DNA of 64,000 bases from Bradyrhizobium genosp. L (GCF_015624485.1 NZ_CP061378.1:3658001-3722000), one strand, 5' to 3'. Shown: positions 51,004 to 59,092, counted from the stretch's first letter. A program made the numbers and translations. Notes: generated by a model not told the origin, from the sequence alone.

Positions 51004-51576
51004 TCAGGTGTTGCGCGCGGCCAACGCCATGCCGATCAGGGTGGCGCCGCCGAACATCAGGTTGAGGCCGACGAGCAGGCCGATCGCCCATTCCGCCGAG
51101 CCCGGCAGGCCGGCGACGATGAAGAAGGCGATCACGATGTCCATCAGGCCGGCGATCAGGAGCCATGACCAGCGTCCCGACAATTCACGGCGATGCTCCA
51201 GCGCGTACATGATGGTGGCGACGCCTTCGGCGACGAAATAGGCGCCGATCACGATGGTCAGCGTCAGCACGCCCTGCATCGGCCGCGCCAGCAGTACCAT
51301 TCCGGCCAGTACGGCGAGCGCGGCCGAGATCAGCGACCACCAGAAGCCCGGCATGTTGCGGGCCCAGAACGTCACGATCAGGCCGCCGATGCCCGAAATC
51401 AGGAACATCCAGCCGAGGAAGATGGTGACGGCGAGGCTCGCCAATGCCGGCACGATCAGCGCCGCGATGCCGAGCACCACCAGCAAAATGCCTTCGAACA
51501 GGAACGCCTTCCAGTGCTGCTTGACCGCGGCGCCCATCTGCGAGCGCAGCTTGTCGAGATCGTGGGGAAGGGTCAT
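51004..51576 (-). CDS. HdeD-family membrane protein
   Basis: Inner-membrane protein of 190 aa with six predicted helices in three pairs (for example FEGILLVVLGIAALIVPALAS and LLIAGLMDIVIAFFIVAG), matching the DUF308/HdeD family. HdeD contributes to acid resistance at high cell density in E. coli; the role elsewhere is unclear. The N-terminal 20 residues are cytoplasmic and polar. It lies 35 bases downstream of the PrsW-like gene on the same strand and may be co-transcribed. Confidence 0.88.
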   Translation of the reverse strand: MTLPHDLDKLRSQMGAAVKQHWKAFLFEGILLVVLGIAALIVPALASLAVTIFLGWMFLISGIGGLIVTFWARNMPGFWWSLISAALAVLAGMVLLARPMQGVLTLTIVIGAYFVAEGVATIMYALEHRRELSGRWSWLLIAGLMDIVIAFFIVAGLPGSAEWAIGLLVGLNLMFGGATLIGMALAARNT

Positions 51577-51611
51577 CGCGGCTCTCCCGGGTACGCGGGC
51601 GTGAAGCTATC

Positions 51612-52649
51612 CTAACCCGGGCCCGACGCCGACGAAAAGCCCCCGCCGGCACTCCGCACCCGGTTGCGGCCGAGCAGGTAGACCGCGATCGTGGCGATCA
51701 GCAGCGCCAGACCGATCAGGATCGAGGTGAAGCCGATCGGGACCAGGATGAACGACGCGTTGCGCTCGGGATTGACGTACCAATGATGCAGCGAGGTGAG
51801 CAGGAAGGCGACGCCGACAAAGCCCGCGCCGCCGCCGACCATCAGCAGCGCCCACATTCGCCTGAGCTGGCTCAGCCGCTCGCGCGCGACGTCGGTGCGC
51901 GGCGCATGGTGTTTGCCGACACGGCGCACCAGCCGGATCGCAAAGCCGATCGAGGCGAAGCCGATCACGACGCTGGACGTGCCGAGCAGGAGCCGCATGT
52001 TCGAGGAGAGGTCGGGAATCCGTTGCAGCGAGAGCAGCGGGAAGTCGAACGCCGCGTGCAGCGCGATCGGCGCGAACAGCACCAGCGCCCAGCTTGAGAT
52101 CCGGGCCCAGTCGCGATGATGCCGGTGCGCACCGAGCGCGCCGCCCGAGCGCGCGATCGCAAGATAGGCGCCGGCAATGACGCCGAGCGAGCCGTGAAAC
52201 GGCACGGTGAGCACGCTGCGCAGCGCGGCGAGCGCGCGCCACATGTCCTTGTGCTGGACGAGATAGGCGAGGTTCTCGTAGGCCGCAAAGCCCAGCCCGG
52301 CGGCTGCGCCATAGACCACGGTGTCCATCGGATCGGCAAAGGCGCGGCGTCGCGCCGAGATCGCGACGATGACGAGAACCTTAACGATCTCCTCCGGCGC
52401 CGCGACGCCGAACGCCGCGCGAACCGCTTGCGTCATCCAGGGATTGTCGGGAATGGCGAGCAGCGCGTTGAATGGAACCCGCGCCAGCCCGAGCAGCGAG
52501 ATGCTGGCCGCGCCGAGCACGAAGGCGAGCCAGACCTGCGCCGGCGGTCCCGGGCGCTCGTCGGCCGCGATCACCAGCCACAGCACCAGCAATGCGGGCG
52601 CGATGGCGGCGGCGCCAATCACTGTGGGCAGCGACTCAAGCAACAACAT
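51612..52649 (-). CDS. PrsW-like intramembrane metalloprotease
   Basis: Polytopic membrane protein (345 aa) of the PrsW/CPBP-related family. Proposed catalytic residues are seen: EE86-87 in AAPEEIVKVLVI, E125 in GLGFAAYENLAYL, H152 in TVPFHGSLGVIAGAY and a later His in LHAAFDF. In Bacillus PrsW cleaves an anti-sigma factor; no sigma or anti-sigma gene is adjacent here. The ATG at 52649 has AAGGAC 9 bases upstream and starts at the first helix. HdeD follows on the same strand. Confidence 0.87.
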   Translation of the reverse strand: MLLLESLPTVIGAAAIAPALLVLWLVIAADERPGPPAQVWLAFVLGAASISLLGLARVPFNALLAIPDNPWMTQAVRAAFGVAAPEEIVKVLVIVAISARRRAFADPMDTVVYGAAAGLGFAAYENLAYLVQHKDMWRALAALRSVLTVPFHGSLGVIAGAYLAIARSGGALGAHRHHRDWARISSWALVLFAPIALHAAFDFPLLSLQRIPDLSSNMRLLLGTSSVVIGFASIGFAIRLVRRVGKHHAPRTDVARERLSQLRRMWALLMVGGGAGFVGVAFLLTSLHHWYVNPERNASFILVPIGFTSILIGLALLIATIAVYLLGRNRVRSAGGGFSSASGPG

Positions 52650-52891
52650 GAACGTAATTTGTCCTTCTGAGCGGCGAAAATGGCCGCAAATCCAGCGCTT
52701 TGCAAGGTGGACTGGAGCAGCGGACACGCACTTGGGAATTCACGTTTCGCTGTAACGGATTGCGCGTCCCGCCGCGCGCGGCGCGGCGCCGCACTTCAAG
52801 GGGGCGGGCACGCCTGCATGCCACAGGCCGATGGAAGCGCCGATCAACGGCGTGATAGAGATATGTCTGATCAATCGGGAGGCATTGCCGG

Positions 52892-53110
52892 GTGTTTCTA
52901 CGCGGGACAGAGACTCATACGCGGTCGATCCTCAAGGCCGTCAGTTGGCGGACACTGGGAACGCTCGATACGTTTGCCATCAGCTGGTTCATGACCGGCA
53001 AGATTGCGCTCGCAGGCTCGATCGCGGGACTGGAGATCGCCACCAAGATCGCCTGGTACTACGTGCACGAGCGGGTCTGGGCGCTGGTTCCGTTCGGCCG
53101 GCGGGCTTAG
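52892..53110 (+). CDS. DUF2061 membrane protein
   Basis: 72-aa inner-membrane protein: SILKAVSWRTLGTLDTFAISWFMTG and ALAGSIAGLEIATKIAWYYVHERVW are the two family segments, each giving one helix. DUF2061 proteins are widespread but uncharacterised; some occur beside sulfate assimilation or fused to other domains. The GTG start has GGGAGG 9 bases upstream. Its stop codon lies at the first bases of a dispersed repeat. Confidence 0.87.
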   Translation: MFLRGTETHTRSILKAVSWRTLGTLDTFAISWFMTGKIALAGSIAGLEIATKIAWYYVHERVWALVPFGRRA

Positions 53111-53160
53111 AGCATGATCCGGAAAAGTGTGAAGCGGTTTTCCGAAAGGATCATGCTCAA
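53108..53160. repeat. Dispersed GAGCATGATCCGGAAAA repeat
   Basis: GAGCATGATCCGGAAAA and TTTTCCGAAAGGATCATGCTC pair over about 18 bases around GTGTGAAGCGG. Its first bases supply the DUF2061 stop codon. Related to the copy at 39461-39512. Confidence 0.8.
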
Positions 53161-53171
53161 ACAAAGAGCCG

Positions 53172-53208
53172 AAGCGCGATGACGAATCAAGCCAATTGCA
53201 TCGCGCTT
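53172..53208. repeat. Inverted repeat AAGCGCGATG/CATCGCGCTT
   Basis: Perfect 10-base arms with a 17-base loop; the right arm touches the TAA stop of the minus-strand amidohydrolase. It is adjacent to the previous repeat, so the two form a mosaic between converging genes. Confidence 0.75.
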
Positions 53209-54449
53209 TAGCGCTGTGCCGCGGCCGCTTGTGACAACAGGCGCCGACAGGTCTCGACAAACACCTCGGCGCCCGTGACGATGTCGGCATCGTCGGTGTT
53301 CTCGCTCCAGTGATGGCTGATGCCGCCGATCGACGGCACGAACAGCATCGCTGCCGGCATGATGGTGGCGAGCACCTGGGCGTCGTGGCCGGCGCCGCTC
53401 GGCATGCGGATCGATCTGCCGTTCGCGAAGTTCGCGCCCGCGGCCTCGATCGCATCCTGGAACGCCGCGTCCATGATCGCGGGTGCGCCGGTCCTGATGC
53501 GCTGCACGTCGACGCCACAACGGCCTTGTGCGGTGACCTCGGCCGCCATGCGATGCAGCTGCGCCTCGAGGCGCGCGATCACCTCGGGATTGTCGTCGCG
53601 GATCTGGAACAGCATCTCGGCCTGGCCCGGGATGATGCTAGGCGCGCCCGGCTCCAGTGTGATGCGGCCGGTGGTCCACACCGTGCGCGGTCCGCATAGG
53701 GCAGGGAAGCTGTCGTCGATCGCGACGCAGAATCTTGCCAGCGCGAGCCCGGCGTCCTTCCGGACCGCCATCCGCGTGGTGCCGGCATGGTTCTGCGCGC
53801 CGGTGAATATGATCCGGTATTGCCAGATCCCGACGATCGAGGTGACGACGCCGATCGTGAGCGCGCTGCTCTCGAGCGTGTCGCCTTGCTCGATATGCGC
53901 CTCGAGATAGCCGATGTGCCGGCCCCGCTCGGCCTGCAGCCGCACCCGGCCGGCGAAACCCGCATCACGCAGCGCCTGCCGCATCGTGCGGTCGCTGCTG
54001 CGGTCGCGCGCGGCGTCGATCTCGGCCTCGCTCACGGCGCCGACATAGGATCGGCTGCCGAGGAAACTGCCGAAATGGCCTTCCTCGTCGCACCAGGCCG
54101 CCACCTCGACCGCGCCGCCGATGCTGGCATCGGCGTTGATCACGCGTGCTGCCTCCAGCGCATAGATCACGCCGAGTGGACCATCGAGCCAGCCCGCGTG
54201 GTTCTGGCTTTCGAGATGCGAGCCGGCGAGCAGCTTGGGGCCAGGCTTTGCACACATACCGAACACGTTGCCGATGCCGTCGATCGTTGCAATGAGGCCC
54301 GCGTCCGGCAGCCGCGCCGCAAGCCAGTCGAGCGAGCGCAGATGCGGTTCCGAGAAGGTCGGCTTGTGCACGCCGGTTCGGTAGGCGCCGATGGCGCGGA
54401 GCGCGTTGAGATCGGCGAGCACGCGCTTGCCATCGCAGCGGGCATTCAT
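53208..54449 (-). CDS. M20-family amidohydrolase (allantoate/N-carbamoyl amino acid type)
   Basis: Zn-dependent hydrolase of 413 aa in the AllC/HyuC/beta-ureidopropionase branch of M20. Metal and catalytic motifs: LAGSHLESQNHAGWLDGPLG, AWCDEEGHFGSFLGSR (two Glu), EAHIEQGDTLES, and the later SGAGHDAQVLATIMP. FTGAQNHAGTTRMAVRKDA is the dimerisation-domain His region. These enzymes release ammonia or carbamate from ureido compounds; the exact substrate is open. It stands alone. Length is normal. Confidence 0.9.
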   Translation of the reverse strand: MNARCDGKRVLADLNALRAIGAYRTGVHKPTFSEPHLRSLDWLAARLPDAGLIATIDGIGNVFGMCAKPGPKLLAGSHLESQNHAGWLDGPLGVIYALEAARVINADASIGGAVEVAAWCDEEGHFGSFLGSRSYVGAVSEAEIDAARDRSSDRTMRQALRDAGFAGRVRLQAERGRHIGYLEAHIEQGDTLESSALTIGVVTSIVGIWQYRIIFTGAQNHAGTTRMAVRKDAGLALARFCVAIDDSFPALCGPRTVWTTGRITLEPGAPSIIPGQAEMLFQIRDDNPEVIARLEAQLHRMAAEVTAQGRCGVDVQRIRTGAPAIMDAAFQDAIEAAGANFANGRSIRMPSGAGHDAQVLATIMPAAMLFVPSIGGISHHWSENTDDADIVTGAEVFVETCRRLLSQAAAAQR

Positions 54450-54586
54450 GATTGCGACTCCGTTTTGGTCCTTTGCCGCCTCAATAGCGTCGTCGTTGAA
54501 TGTGAAGCTTCGGAAAGAAACAGGGCAAACGATTTCTTAGCGGTTCTGCTCTTAGCTCGCAGCACCAATAGCGTGAGAGTCTGATC

Positions 54587-54934
54587 ATGTCTGCATTCCG
54601 GAACTGGGCCGGCAGGGCCGTTGTGCTGCTTCTGCCGATCGCACTCGGCGCCTGCGCGCAATATGCGCAATACGGCATGACCACGCCGGCACCGGGGACC
54701 GGGCCGCTGGCCTGGGATGGCGCCGGTCGCGATCCCAACCTCGCAGCCCCGCAACGGCACGCGCGGAATGCGACGCCCGCGGTGGCACAGTCGTCCGGTG
54801 AGCGGGAAACCGTGGCCGCAAACGACGACGACCAGCTGGCGCGAAAGCTCGTGATCTGCAGCACCTGCATCAAGCAGGCGCCGGTAGCCCAGTCGAACGA
54901 TCGGCAGGATGTCGCGAGCGTCGCCAATCGTTAG
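54587..54934 (+). CDS. Small lipoprotein
   Basis: 115-aa protein. An N-terminal stretch (VVLLLPIALGACAQ) ends in a lipobox with C23 as the likely lipidated residue. The mature part is Pro/Ala/Asn-rich and contains ICSTCIKQAP, a CxxC pair. No family is recognised. It is divergent from the M20 gene and followed by two further small frames. Confidence 0.7.
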   Translation: MSAFRNWAGRAVVLLLPIALGACAQYAQYGMTTPAPGTGPLAWDGAGRDPNLAAPQRHARNATPAVAQSSGERETVAANDDDQLARKLVICSTCIKQAPVAQSNDRQDVASVANR

Positions 54935-55012
54935 CGCGGTCAGAGAGGGCGCGCCGTCACATCGTCATCAATGATGAGATGACGAGCCTTAGTTAGGCCA
55001 CGATATCATCTG

Positions 55013-55171
55013 ATGCGCACGGGCATGTTGTTCAGAAGACCCTTGGTTCTCGCGGCCATCCTCGCGCTCGCTGTCGTTTTGATCCACCTCAGCGGCAGCC
55101 GCGCGCACGCGCATATGCCGTCGCATTGCGGCTTCTGGACCTCGATTGAGGCCGGTTTGTCCTGCGAGTGA
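55013..55171 (+). CDS. Small exported or membrane protein (52 aa)
   Basis: Hydrophobic N-terminus RRPLVLAAILALAVVLIHLS followed by a short His/Cys-containing tail (SRAHAHMPSHCGFW). It reads like a secreted or single-span microprotein; the ending LSCE contains a second Cys. The ribosome site is weak. A short dyad TCGTCATC/GATGACGA lies 28 bases upstream. No function can be assigned. Confidence 0.45.
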   Translation: MRTGMLFRRPLVLAAILALAVVLIHLSGSRAHAHMPSHCGFWTSIEAGLSCE

Positions 55172-55398
55172 GCGGCCTGCGCGGCGCTCCCTGACGTTCT
55201 CCAGGTTCCTGGATCCAATGGAGGAACCCGAGCGGCCGGGCCTATGCCAATTGATCCATTTGGATCATGACGCGCACGCTGTGTTTGTGTTCTCAACTGG
55301 TGCAGTAAAAGGTGATATTGTAGGGTCGGACGTTCTCGGAGCGCTGCAAAGTGCGTGAGGTGTTCGGGTCGTTTTTCAGTGATTGTCGGGACGAATTT

Positions 55399-55530
55399 AT
55401 GCTGCGTACTGGATTGATCTTGTTTGCCATTTTGGCGGGCCTCGTGGCCCTGTTGTCGCTGCCGGATACTGGCGACCAGGCATCGGCCGGTAGCGCGATC
55501 GGCACCCCGGTCAGTCAGCTGGATCGCTGA
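55399..55530 (+). CDS. Single-span microprotein (43 aa)
   Basis: MLRTGLILFAILAGLVALL gives one transmembrane helix; the remaining 24 residues are short and polar (PDTGDQASAGSAIG). It has no strong Shine-Dalgarno site. Codon use (GC-rich third positions) fits a real gene. It lies between the previous microprotein and tRNA-Glu. Confidence 0.45.
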   Translation: MLRTGLILFAILAGLVALLSLPDTGDQASAGSAIGTPVSQLDR

Positions 55531-55646
55531 CACGACGCTTGCCCGCCCGCTCAATCGCCACTATACGTTCGCCCGTCGCGGCCGTTCGCCGGCTGCGGCC
55601 AGTCCGGCGTGTCTCACGTTCAACGTATTGATTTGCCGGGAGTTTT

Positions 55647-55721
55647 GCTCCCTTCGTCTATCGGTTAGGACGCCACCCTTTCACGGTGGAGAGAGCGGTT
55701 CGATTCCGCTAGGGAGCGCCA
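55647..55721 (+). tRNA. tRNA-Glu (anticodon TTC)
   Basis: Cloverleaf with acceptor GCTCCCT/AGGGAGC, anticodon arm CCACCCTTTCACGGTGG (loop CTTTCAC, anticodon TTC) and T-arm GCGGTTCGATTCCGC, ending in an encoded CCA. The D-arm reads GTCTATCGGTTAGGAC. All stems pair. Decodes GAA/GAG. Confidence 0.96.
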
Positions 55722-55862
55722 TTGATCCCAAAATCGCCCTCCTGCCATCAAATCCCCCGTGCTCGCATGACACCGCGATCCGCCGATCGCTGCAATCCAG
55801 TGCGATTTCGCAACCCTTTGTAAAGCGAAGGGGGGTACCCGTCAGCGTCGGGGATGAATGCG

Positions 55863-56120
55863 ATGGCATTGGGAAGCAAGAAGCGTGAGTCGCGCCGGTC
55901 GCTGCGGCAGTCCGGCTGGATCACGCTCGATGGCGGCTTTGCGGCGCGGCCTTGCATGGTCGAGGACATCTCGTCGTCGGGCGCCAAGATCACGGTCGAG
56001 GACAACAACACGCTGCCGGCCAAGCTGCGGCTCGCGTTCTCGCGCGACGCGCGCACCGGGCGCGCCTGCGAGGTGGTCTGGCGCGAGGGCAAGACGTTCG
56101 GCGTCAAATTCGTGAACTAG
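55863..56120 (+). CDS. PilZ-domain protein
   Basis: 85-aa stand-alone PilZ domain, a probable cyclic-di-GMP receptor. The N-terminal RxxxR motif appears in KKRESRRSLRQSG, and the D/NxSxxG motif is EDISSSGAKI. REGKTFGVKFVN completes the barrel. The ATG at 55863 has GGGGA 8 bases upstream; 55854 would add three residues. It is monocistronic; a GGDEF protein is encoded 49 kb away but no direct link is implied. Confidence 0.85.
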   Translation: MALGSKKRESRRSLRQSGWITLDGGFAARPCMVEDISSSGAKITVEDNNTLPAKLRLAFSRDARTGRACEVVWREGKTFGVKFVN

Positions 56121-56152
56121 CCTCGTCTGGCCGCGCGCGCTAAAAAGCGCGC

Positions 56153-56398
56153 ATGCGGAAAACATGCTTTGCCGTCATCGCCGTGCTGCTTCCGGCCACT
56201 GCCTTTGCGCAACAGGCCAACAGCCGCAATTTTCAGACCCCGCCCGATGCCGGCAGGACGCTGCCGTCCAAGTCCACGACGCGCAGCAATCCTTGCGCGG
56301 CGTTCGGACCGGGCTTCGTCAAGGTCGAAGGCTCCGACACCTGCGTCAAGCTGGGCGGCGGCATCAGCGTCGGTGGCGGGATGTCGAGCGGGCGCTGA
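56153..56398 (+). CDS. Small secreted protein with porin-like N-terminal motif
   Basis: 81-aa protein with a signal peptide (MRKTCFAVIAVLLPATAFA). The mature sequence includes CAAFGPGFVKVEGSDTCVKL, followed by GGGISVGGGM, resembling the two-cysteine signature near the mature N-terminus of Rhizobiales porins (C-x-GxGFxxIPGTxTCxRxGG). The barrel that should follow is absent; the frame ends at once. It may be a functional mini-protein derived from a porin, or a relic. It starts 32 bases after the PilZ gene. Confidence 0.65.
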   Translation: MRKTCFAVIAVLLPATAFAQQANSRNFQTPPDAGRTLPSKSTTRSNPCAAFGPGFVKVEGSDTCVKLGGGISVGGGMSSGR

Positions 56399-56416
56399 AC
56401 CTCGCCCTGCGCCGCG

Positions 56417-57058
56417 TCACGACATCGGCGGCGCGACGACACGGACGAAACCCGGCCGTTGTCCGAGCTCGCCGAACCAGCGCGCGAGATTGGGCAGCGT
56501 CGGCTTGGCGACGCCCTCGACGCCGAGCCAGCGTCGCGCAAAGGCGCCGAGCACGATATCGGCGATGGTGAATTGATCGCCCTCGATGAAACGGCGGCTC
56601 GCAAGCTGGCCTTCGACGACGCGCCACACCACGGCTTCGGCATTCACATCCTTCTGGATCTGCACCAGGTCGCGCTTCTCCGGCGGCGTGCGGACCAGCG
56701 CCCAAAACACCGGGCGATCGACCGGCTGCAGCGTCGACAGCGACCAGTCGAGCCAGCGATCGACCGCGGCACGCGCCCGCGGCGCCGGCGGATAAATCGG
56801 CGTGCCTTGTCCGTAGGCCATGCAGAGATAGCGCATCACCGAATTGGATTCCCACAGCACGTAGTCGCCATCGACCAGTGTCGGCACGCGACCATTCGGA
56901 TTCATCGCGAGATAGTCCGCCTGGTCGTTCTTGCCGAACTGCATCCCGGCATCGATGCGCTGATAGGGCACGTCGAGCTCGGCCAGGCACCACAGCACCT
57001 TCTGCACATTGACCGAGTTGGCCCGGCCCCAGATCGTCAGTTGCGGCTTGCCGTCCAT
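56417..57058 (-). CDS. Glutathione S-transferase family protein
   Basis: GST-fold protein of 213 aa. The thioredoxin-like half has LTIWGRANSVNVQKVLWCLAE, the cis-Pro in RVPTLVDG, and the following ESNSVMRYL glutathione-binding segment. The helical half contains FIEGDQFTIADIVLGAFARR. The Ser in RANSVNV fits a Ser/Cys-type GST. Possible substrates range from xenobiotics to aromatic intermediates. It is convergent with the previous small gene. Confidence 0.88.
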   Translation of the reverse strand: MDGKPQLTIWGRANSVNVQKVLWCLAELDVPYQRIDAGMQFGKNDQADYLAMNPNGRVPTLVDGDYVLWESNSVMRYLCMAYGQGTPIYPPAPRARAAVDRWLDWSLSTLQPVDRPVFWALVRTPPEKRDLVQIQKDVNAEAVVWRVVEGQLASRRFIEGDQFTIADIVLGAFARRWLGVEGVAKPTLPNLARWFGELGQRPGFVRVVAPPMS

Positions 57059-57144
57059 CGCGCGCGTTCTCCTGCGGGCTTTTGCTTGCAGGTGTTCTTA
57101 GCGGAGTCTTCTGACGAACGCTCCCGATCAATTGCGTCAAGAGC

Positions 57145-57185
57145 AAAAAAGTGAAGCCCTGCCGCGGAGCGACAGGGCCTCACTT
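57145..57185 (-). terminator. Terminator of the 26-aa microprotein gene
   Basis: On the minus strand GTGAGGCCCTG and CAGGGCTTCAC form an 11-bp stem (one G-T pair) with a GC-rich loop, followed by six T residues. It starts 40 bases after the microprotein stop codon and ends a discrete transcript. Confidence 0.8.
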
Positions 57186-57224
57186 GTCTCGTCGTTGATC
57201 TGCACTCTACACGTCAGACCGGCT

Positions 57225-57305
57225 TCAATGACCGAAGAACAACCATAGCAGGATGATCACCGGGATTGGCACGCCCAACAGCCAAAGCAAAATTCCTCTT
57301 CCCAT
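57225..57305 (-). CDS. Single-span membrane microprotein (26 aa)
   Basis: A 26-codon frame encodes MGRGILLWLLGVPIPVIILL followed by WLFFGH: a positively charged start and one hydrophobic helix with a PxP kink. GAGGAGG lies 6 bases upstream of the ATG. A sigma-EcfG-like promoter precedes it and a strong terminator follows, so it is a complete transcription unit. Very similar short sequences are familiar from alphaproteobacterial genomes as hypothetical proteins; a stress-related membrane role is inferred from the promoter only. Confidence 0.75.
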   Translation of the reverse strand: MGRGILLWLLGVPIPVIILLWLFFGH

Positions 57306-57339
57306 CGCGTCCTCCTCGCGTGTCTCATTTGCTGGAGAC

Positions 57340-57364
57340 AACACGGGAGGTCGCGCACGGTTCC
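57340..57364 (-). promoter_or_regulatory. Sigma-EcfG-like promoter of the microprotein
   Basis: On the minus strand GGAAC (57360-57364) and TGTT (57340-57343) are 16 bases apart, matching the GGAAC-N16/17-CGTT consensus of the general-stress sigma factor EcfG except for one base. It places the start about 30 bases before the ATG. Confidence 0.55.
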
Positions 57365-57447
57365 TATGCCGCTATGCCACGCGCCGCGACGATCACGGGA
57401 TTTCCGAAGCTGAAAGACCGAACCCGACGAGGAGCGGGGCGAGGGCC

Positions 57448-57900
57448 TCACCAGTGGCCGGTGTTCGGCATCGAGGTCCACGGCTCGGCCGGCGGCTTCG
57501 GATCGCCCTTCTGCAGGATCTCGATCGAGTGCAGGTCGGGCGAGCGCACGAACGCCATGTTGCCGTCGCGCGGCGGGCGATTGATCGTGATGCCCATCTT
57601 CATCAGCCTGTCGCAGGTCGCGTAGATGTCGTCGACCTCGTAGGCGAGGTGGCCGAAATGGCGATCCTCGCCATACTTCTCCTCGTCCCAATTGTAGGTC
57701 AGCTCGACCAGCGGCGCGCCGCGGGTCGCGGGCTGCGACTTCAGGAGGTCGAGATCCTCTGGCGCGCAGAGGAATACCAGCGTGAAGCGGCCCTTGTCGT
57801 TGTCGATGCGGCGCACTTCCTTCAGCCCCAGCGCATCCTGATAGAACTTCATCGCGGTCTCGAGATTGCGGACGCGCAGCATGGTGTGGAGATAGCGCAT
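57448..57900 (-). CDS. gloA: Glyoxalase I
   Basis: Lactoylglutathione lyase (150 aa), which converts the methylglyoxal-glutathione adduct to S-lactoylglutathione. Metal ligands are visible: H5 in MRYLHTMLRV, E66 in LVELTYNW, H84 in HFGHLAYEV and E127 in HSIEILQKG. RFTLVFLCAPED and ERDxNxxAF-type segments complete the fold. The ATG at 57900 has CAGGAGG upstream. The length, without a long insert, fits the Ni/Co-dependent bacterial type. Confidence 0.93.
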   Translation of the reverse strand: MRYLHTMLRVRNLETAMKFYQDALGLKEVRRIDNDKGRFTLVFLCAPEDLDLLKSQPATRGAPLVELTYNWDEEKYGEDRHFGHLAYEVDDIYATCDRLMKMGITINRPPRDGNMAFVRSPDLHSIEILQKGDPKPPAEPWTSMPNTGHW

Positions 57901-58176
57901 TTTCTTGTCCTCCTGGGAGCGTTCAGAGATTTTTGTTGGGGCGAGGGTAGTCCGGGGGCAACAAATAGCAGCAAAATGCAACAAGGGGCAGCCTTTGCGC
58001 GTGCGATGCGAGCGTCCGGAAACCGCTTTGCGCCCTCGGGCTTCTCAACCTTTCGCGAGCTTGCAGGCGCGCGGGTCCGGCGGTGCCAACATGAAACCGT
58101 CTCGAAACACGCCTGAAACCAGATTGCGTGAACGTGCGGGCGTCTCCTCCTGTCTAACAGGCATAGGAGATCGACA

Positions 58177-58275
58177 ATGCGTAAGATGATTCAAGTTGGT
58201 TCGAAGGAAGAAGTCGAATTGCTGCTGGCACTGTTCGGCTCGCAGCCGAAGCCGCCCAAAGAGAAGTCGCGCTAG
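58177..58275 (+). CDS. Small hypothetical protein (32 aa)
   Basis: Short hydrophilic protein: MRKMIQVGSKEEVELLLALF followed by a Pro/Lys-rich tail. TAGGAGA lies 7 bases before the ATG, a good ribosome site. The first part could form an amphipathic helix. No family is recognised. Confidence 0.5.
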   Translation: MRKMIQVGSKEEVELLLALFGSQPKPPKEKSR

Positions 58276-58329
58276 ACGATCCACGGCGCAATGGCCAAGC
58301 TCGCCGGACGACTGTTCGTCGGACTAGCC

Positions 58330-58503
58330 CTACACCTTGATATCGAGGACGGTCTCGACGGCGTCGCGGTCGGCCTGGTTCTTGGCGGCGAAGACGTCGA
58401 GGACATCAGCGCTGATGATGCGCGGTTGAGCCTTCGCCATCTGGTCGATGACGAGCTGCACCCTGGCTTGCGTCACTTCGACGGGCGTCGGGTAGATGAG
58501 CAC
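58330..58503 (-). CDS. Small hypothetical protein (57 aa)
   Basis: GTG-start frame with AGGAGGAG directly upstream. The product is a soluble, mostly helical peptide including YPTPVEVTQARVQLVIDQMA and DVLDVFAAKNQADRDAVETV; it contains no Cys or Trp. The opposite strand has a longer open frame, but it lacks a ribosome site and looks like a shadow. Function unknown. Confidence 0.55.
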   Translation of the reverse strand: MLIYPTPVEVTQARVQLVIDQMAKAQPRIISADVLDVFAAKNQADRDAVETVLDIKV

Positions 58504-58612
58504 GGCTCTCCTCCTGGCGGGAACCTTGTCGGGGTAAGCTTGTCGGCCGGCTCGCCTGCGGCCCCGGTTCGGGTCATAATGCTGAGGTATCCGGGACCGG
58601 GCGACGCGATCG

Positions 58613-58960
58613 ATGAGGAATGGGCTCTATTCGATCCATATCCATATGACCGACGGCGTGAAGGGGCGCGACAGCGGCGTCCTGATTCTGCGCGATGGCC
58701 TGCTGATCGGGGGCGGTCCCTATTTCTGGTCGATCGGTGCCTATACCGCCGGCGAGGGGACCTGGAAGGGCCATCTCAGCACCAACCAGCACACCCAGTT
58801 CGCCGATGCCTATGTCCGTCCGCTGTTCGGCGGGCATGAGGTCTCGAGCGGCTTCTCCGGAACGTTCAGCGATGACGAGGCGGAAGCGTTCGGCACGGTG
58901 CTGGTTGGAACGCGCAGCCTGGGCTTCCACGCGACGCTGAAGCGGCTGGCGGATGCATGA
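58613..58960 (+). CDS. GrlR-like small protein
   Basis: 115-aa protein. The start MRNGLYSIHIHMTDGVKGRD, followed by a GVLILRDG segment, and the later GGGPYFWSIGAYTAGEGTWKG resemble the GrlR family, small beta-barrel proteins first known as negative regulators of type III secretion in E. coli. The resemblance is by motif pattern only. No type III genes are in the window, so any partner must lie elsewhere. Alternative reading: an uncharacterised Rhizobiales-specific family. Confidence 0.6.
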   Translation: MRNGLYSIHIHMTDGVKGRDSGVLILRDGLLIGGGPYFWSIGAYTAGEGTWKGHLSTNQHTQFADAYVRPLFGGHEVSSGFSGTFSDDEAEAFGTVLVGTRSLGFHATLKRLADA

Positions 58961-59092
58961 GCGGGGGCTGTGGATTTGTGCGCAGCAAGAGCAGGAATTC
59001 GTTAACTAAAGGCGCACGCTAGCGCTGTGGATATGCTGCGGACAGAAACGGGATTTGCTGCGGACAATGCCTTTCGGACGGCGCTGCTTGCA

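Noticed and set aside
58291..58839. 182-codon plus-strand frame
   Set aside because: It overlaps a better-supported minus-strand small gene and the GrlR-like gene in another frame, with no ribosome site.
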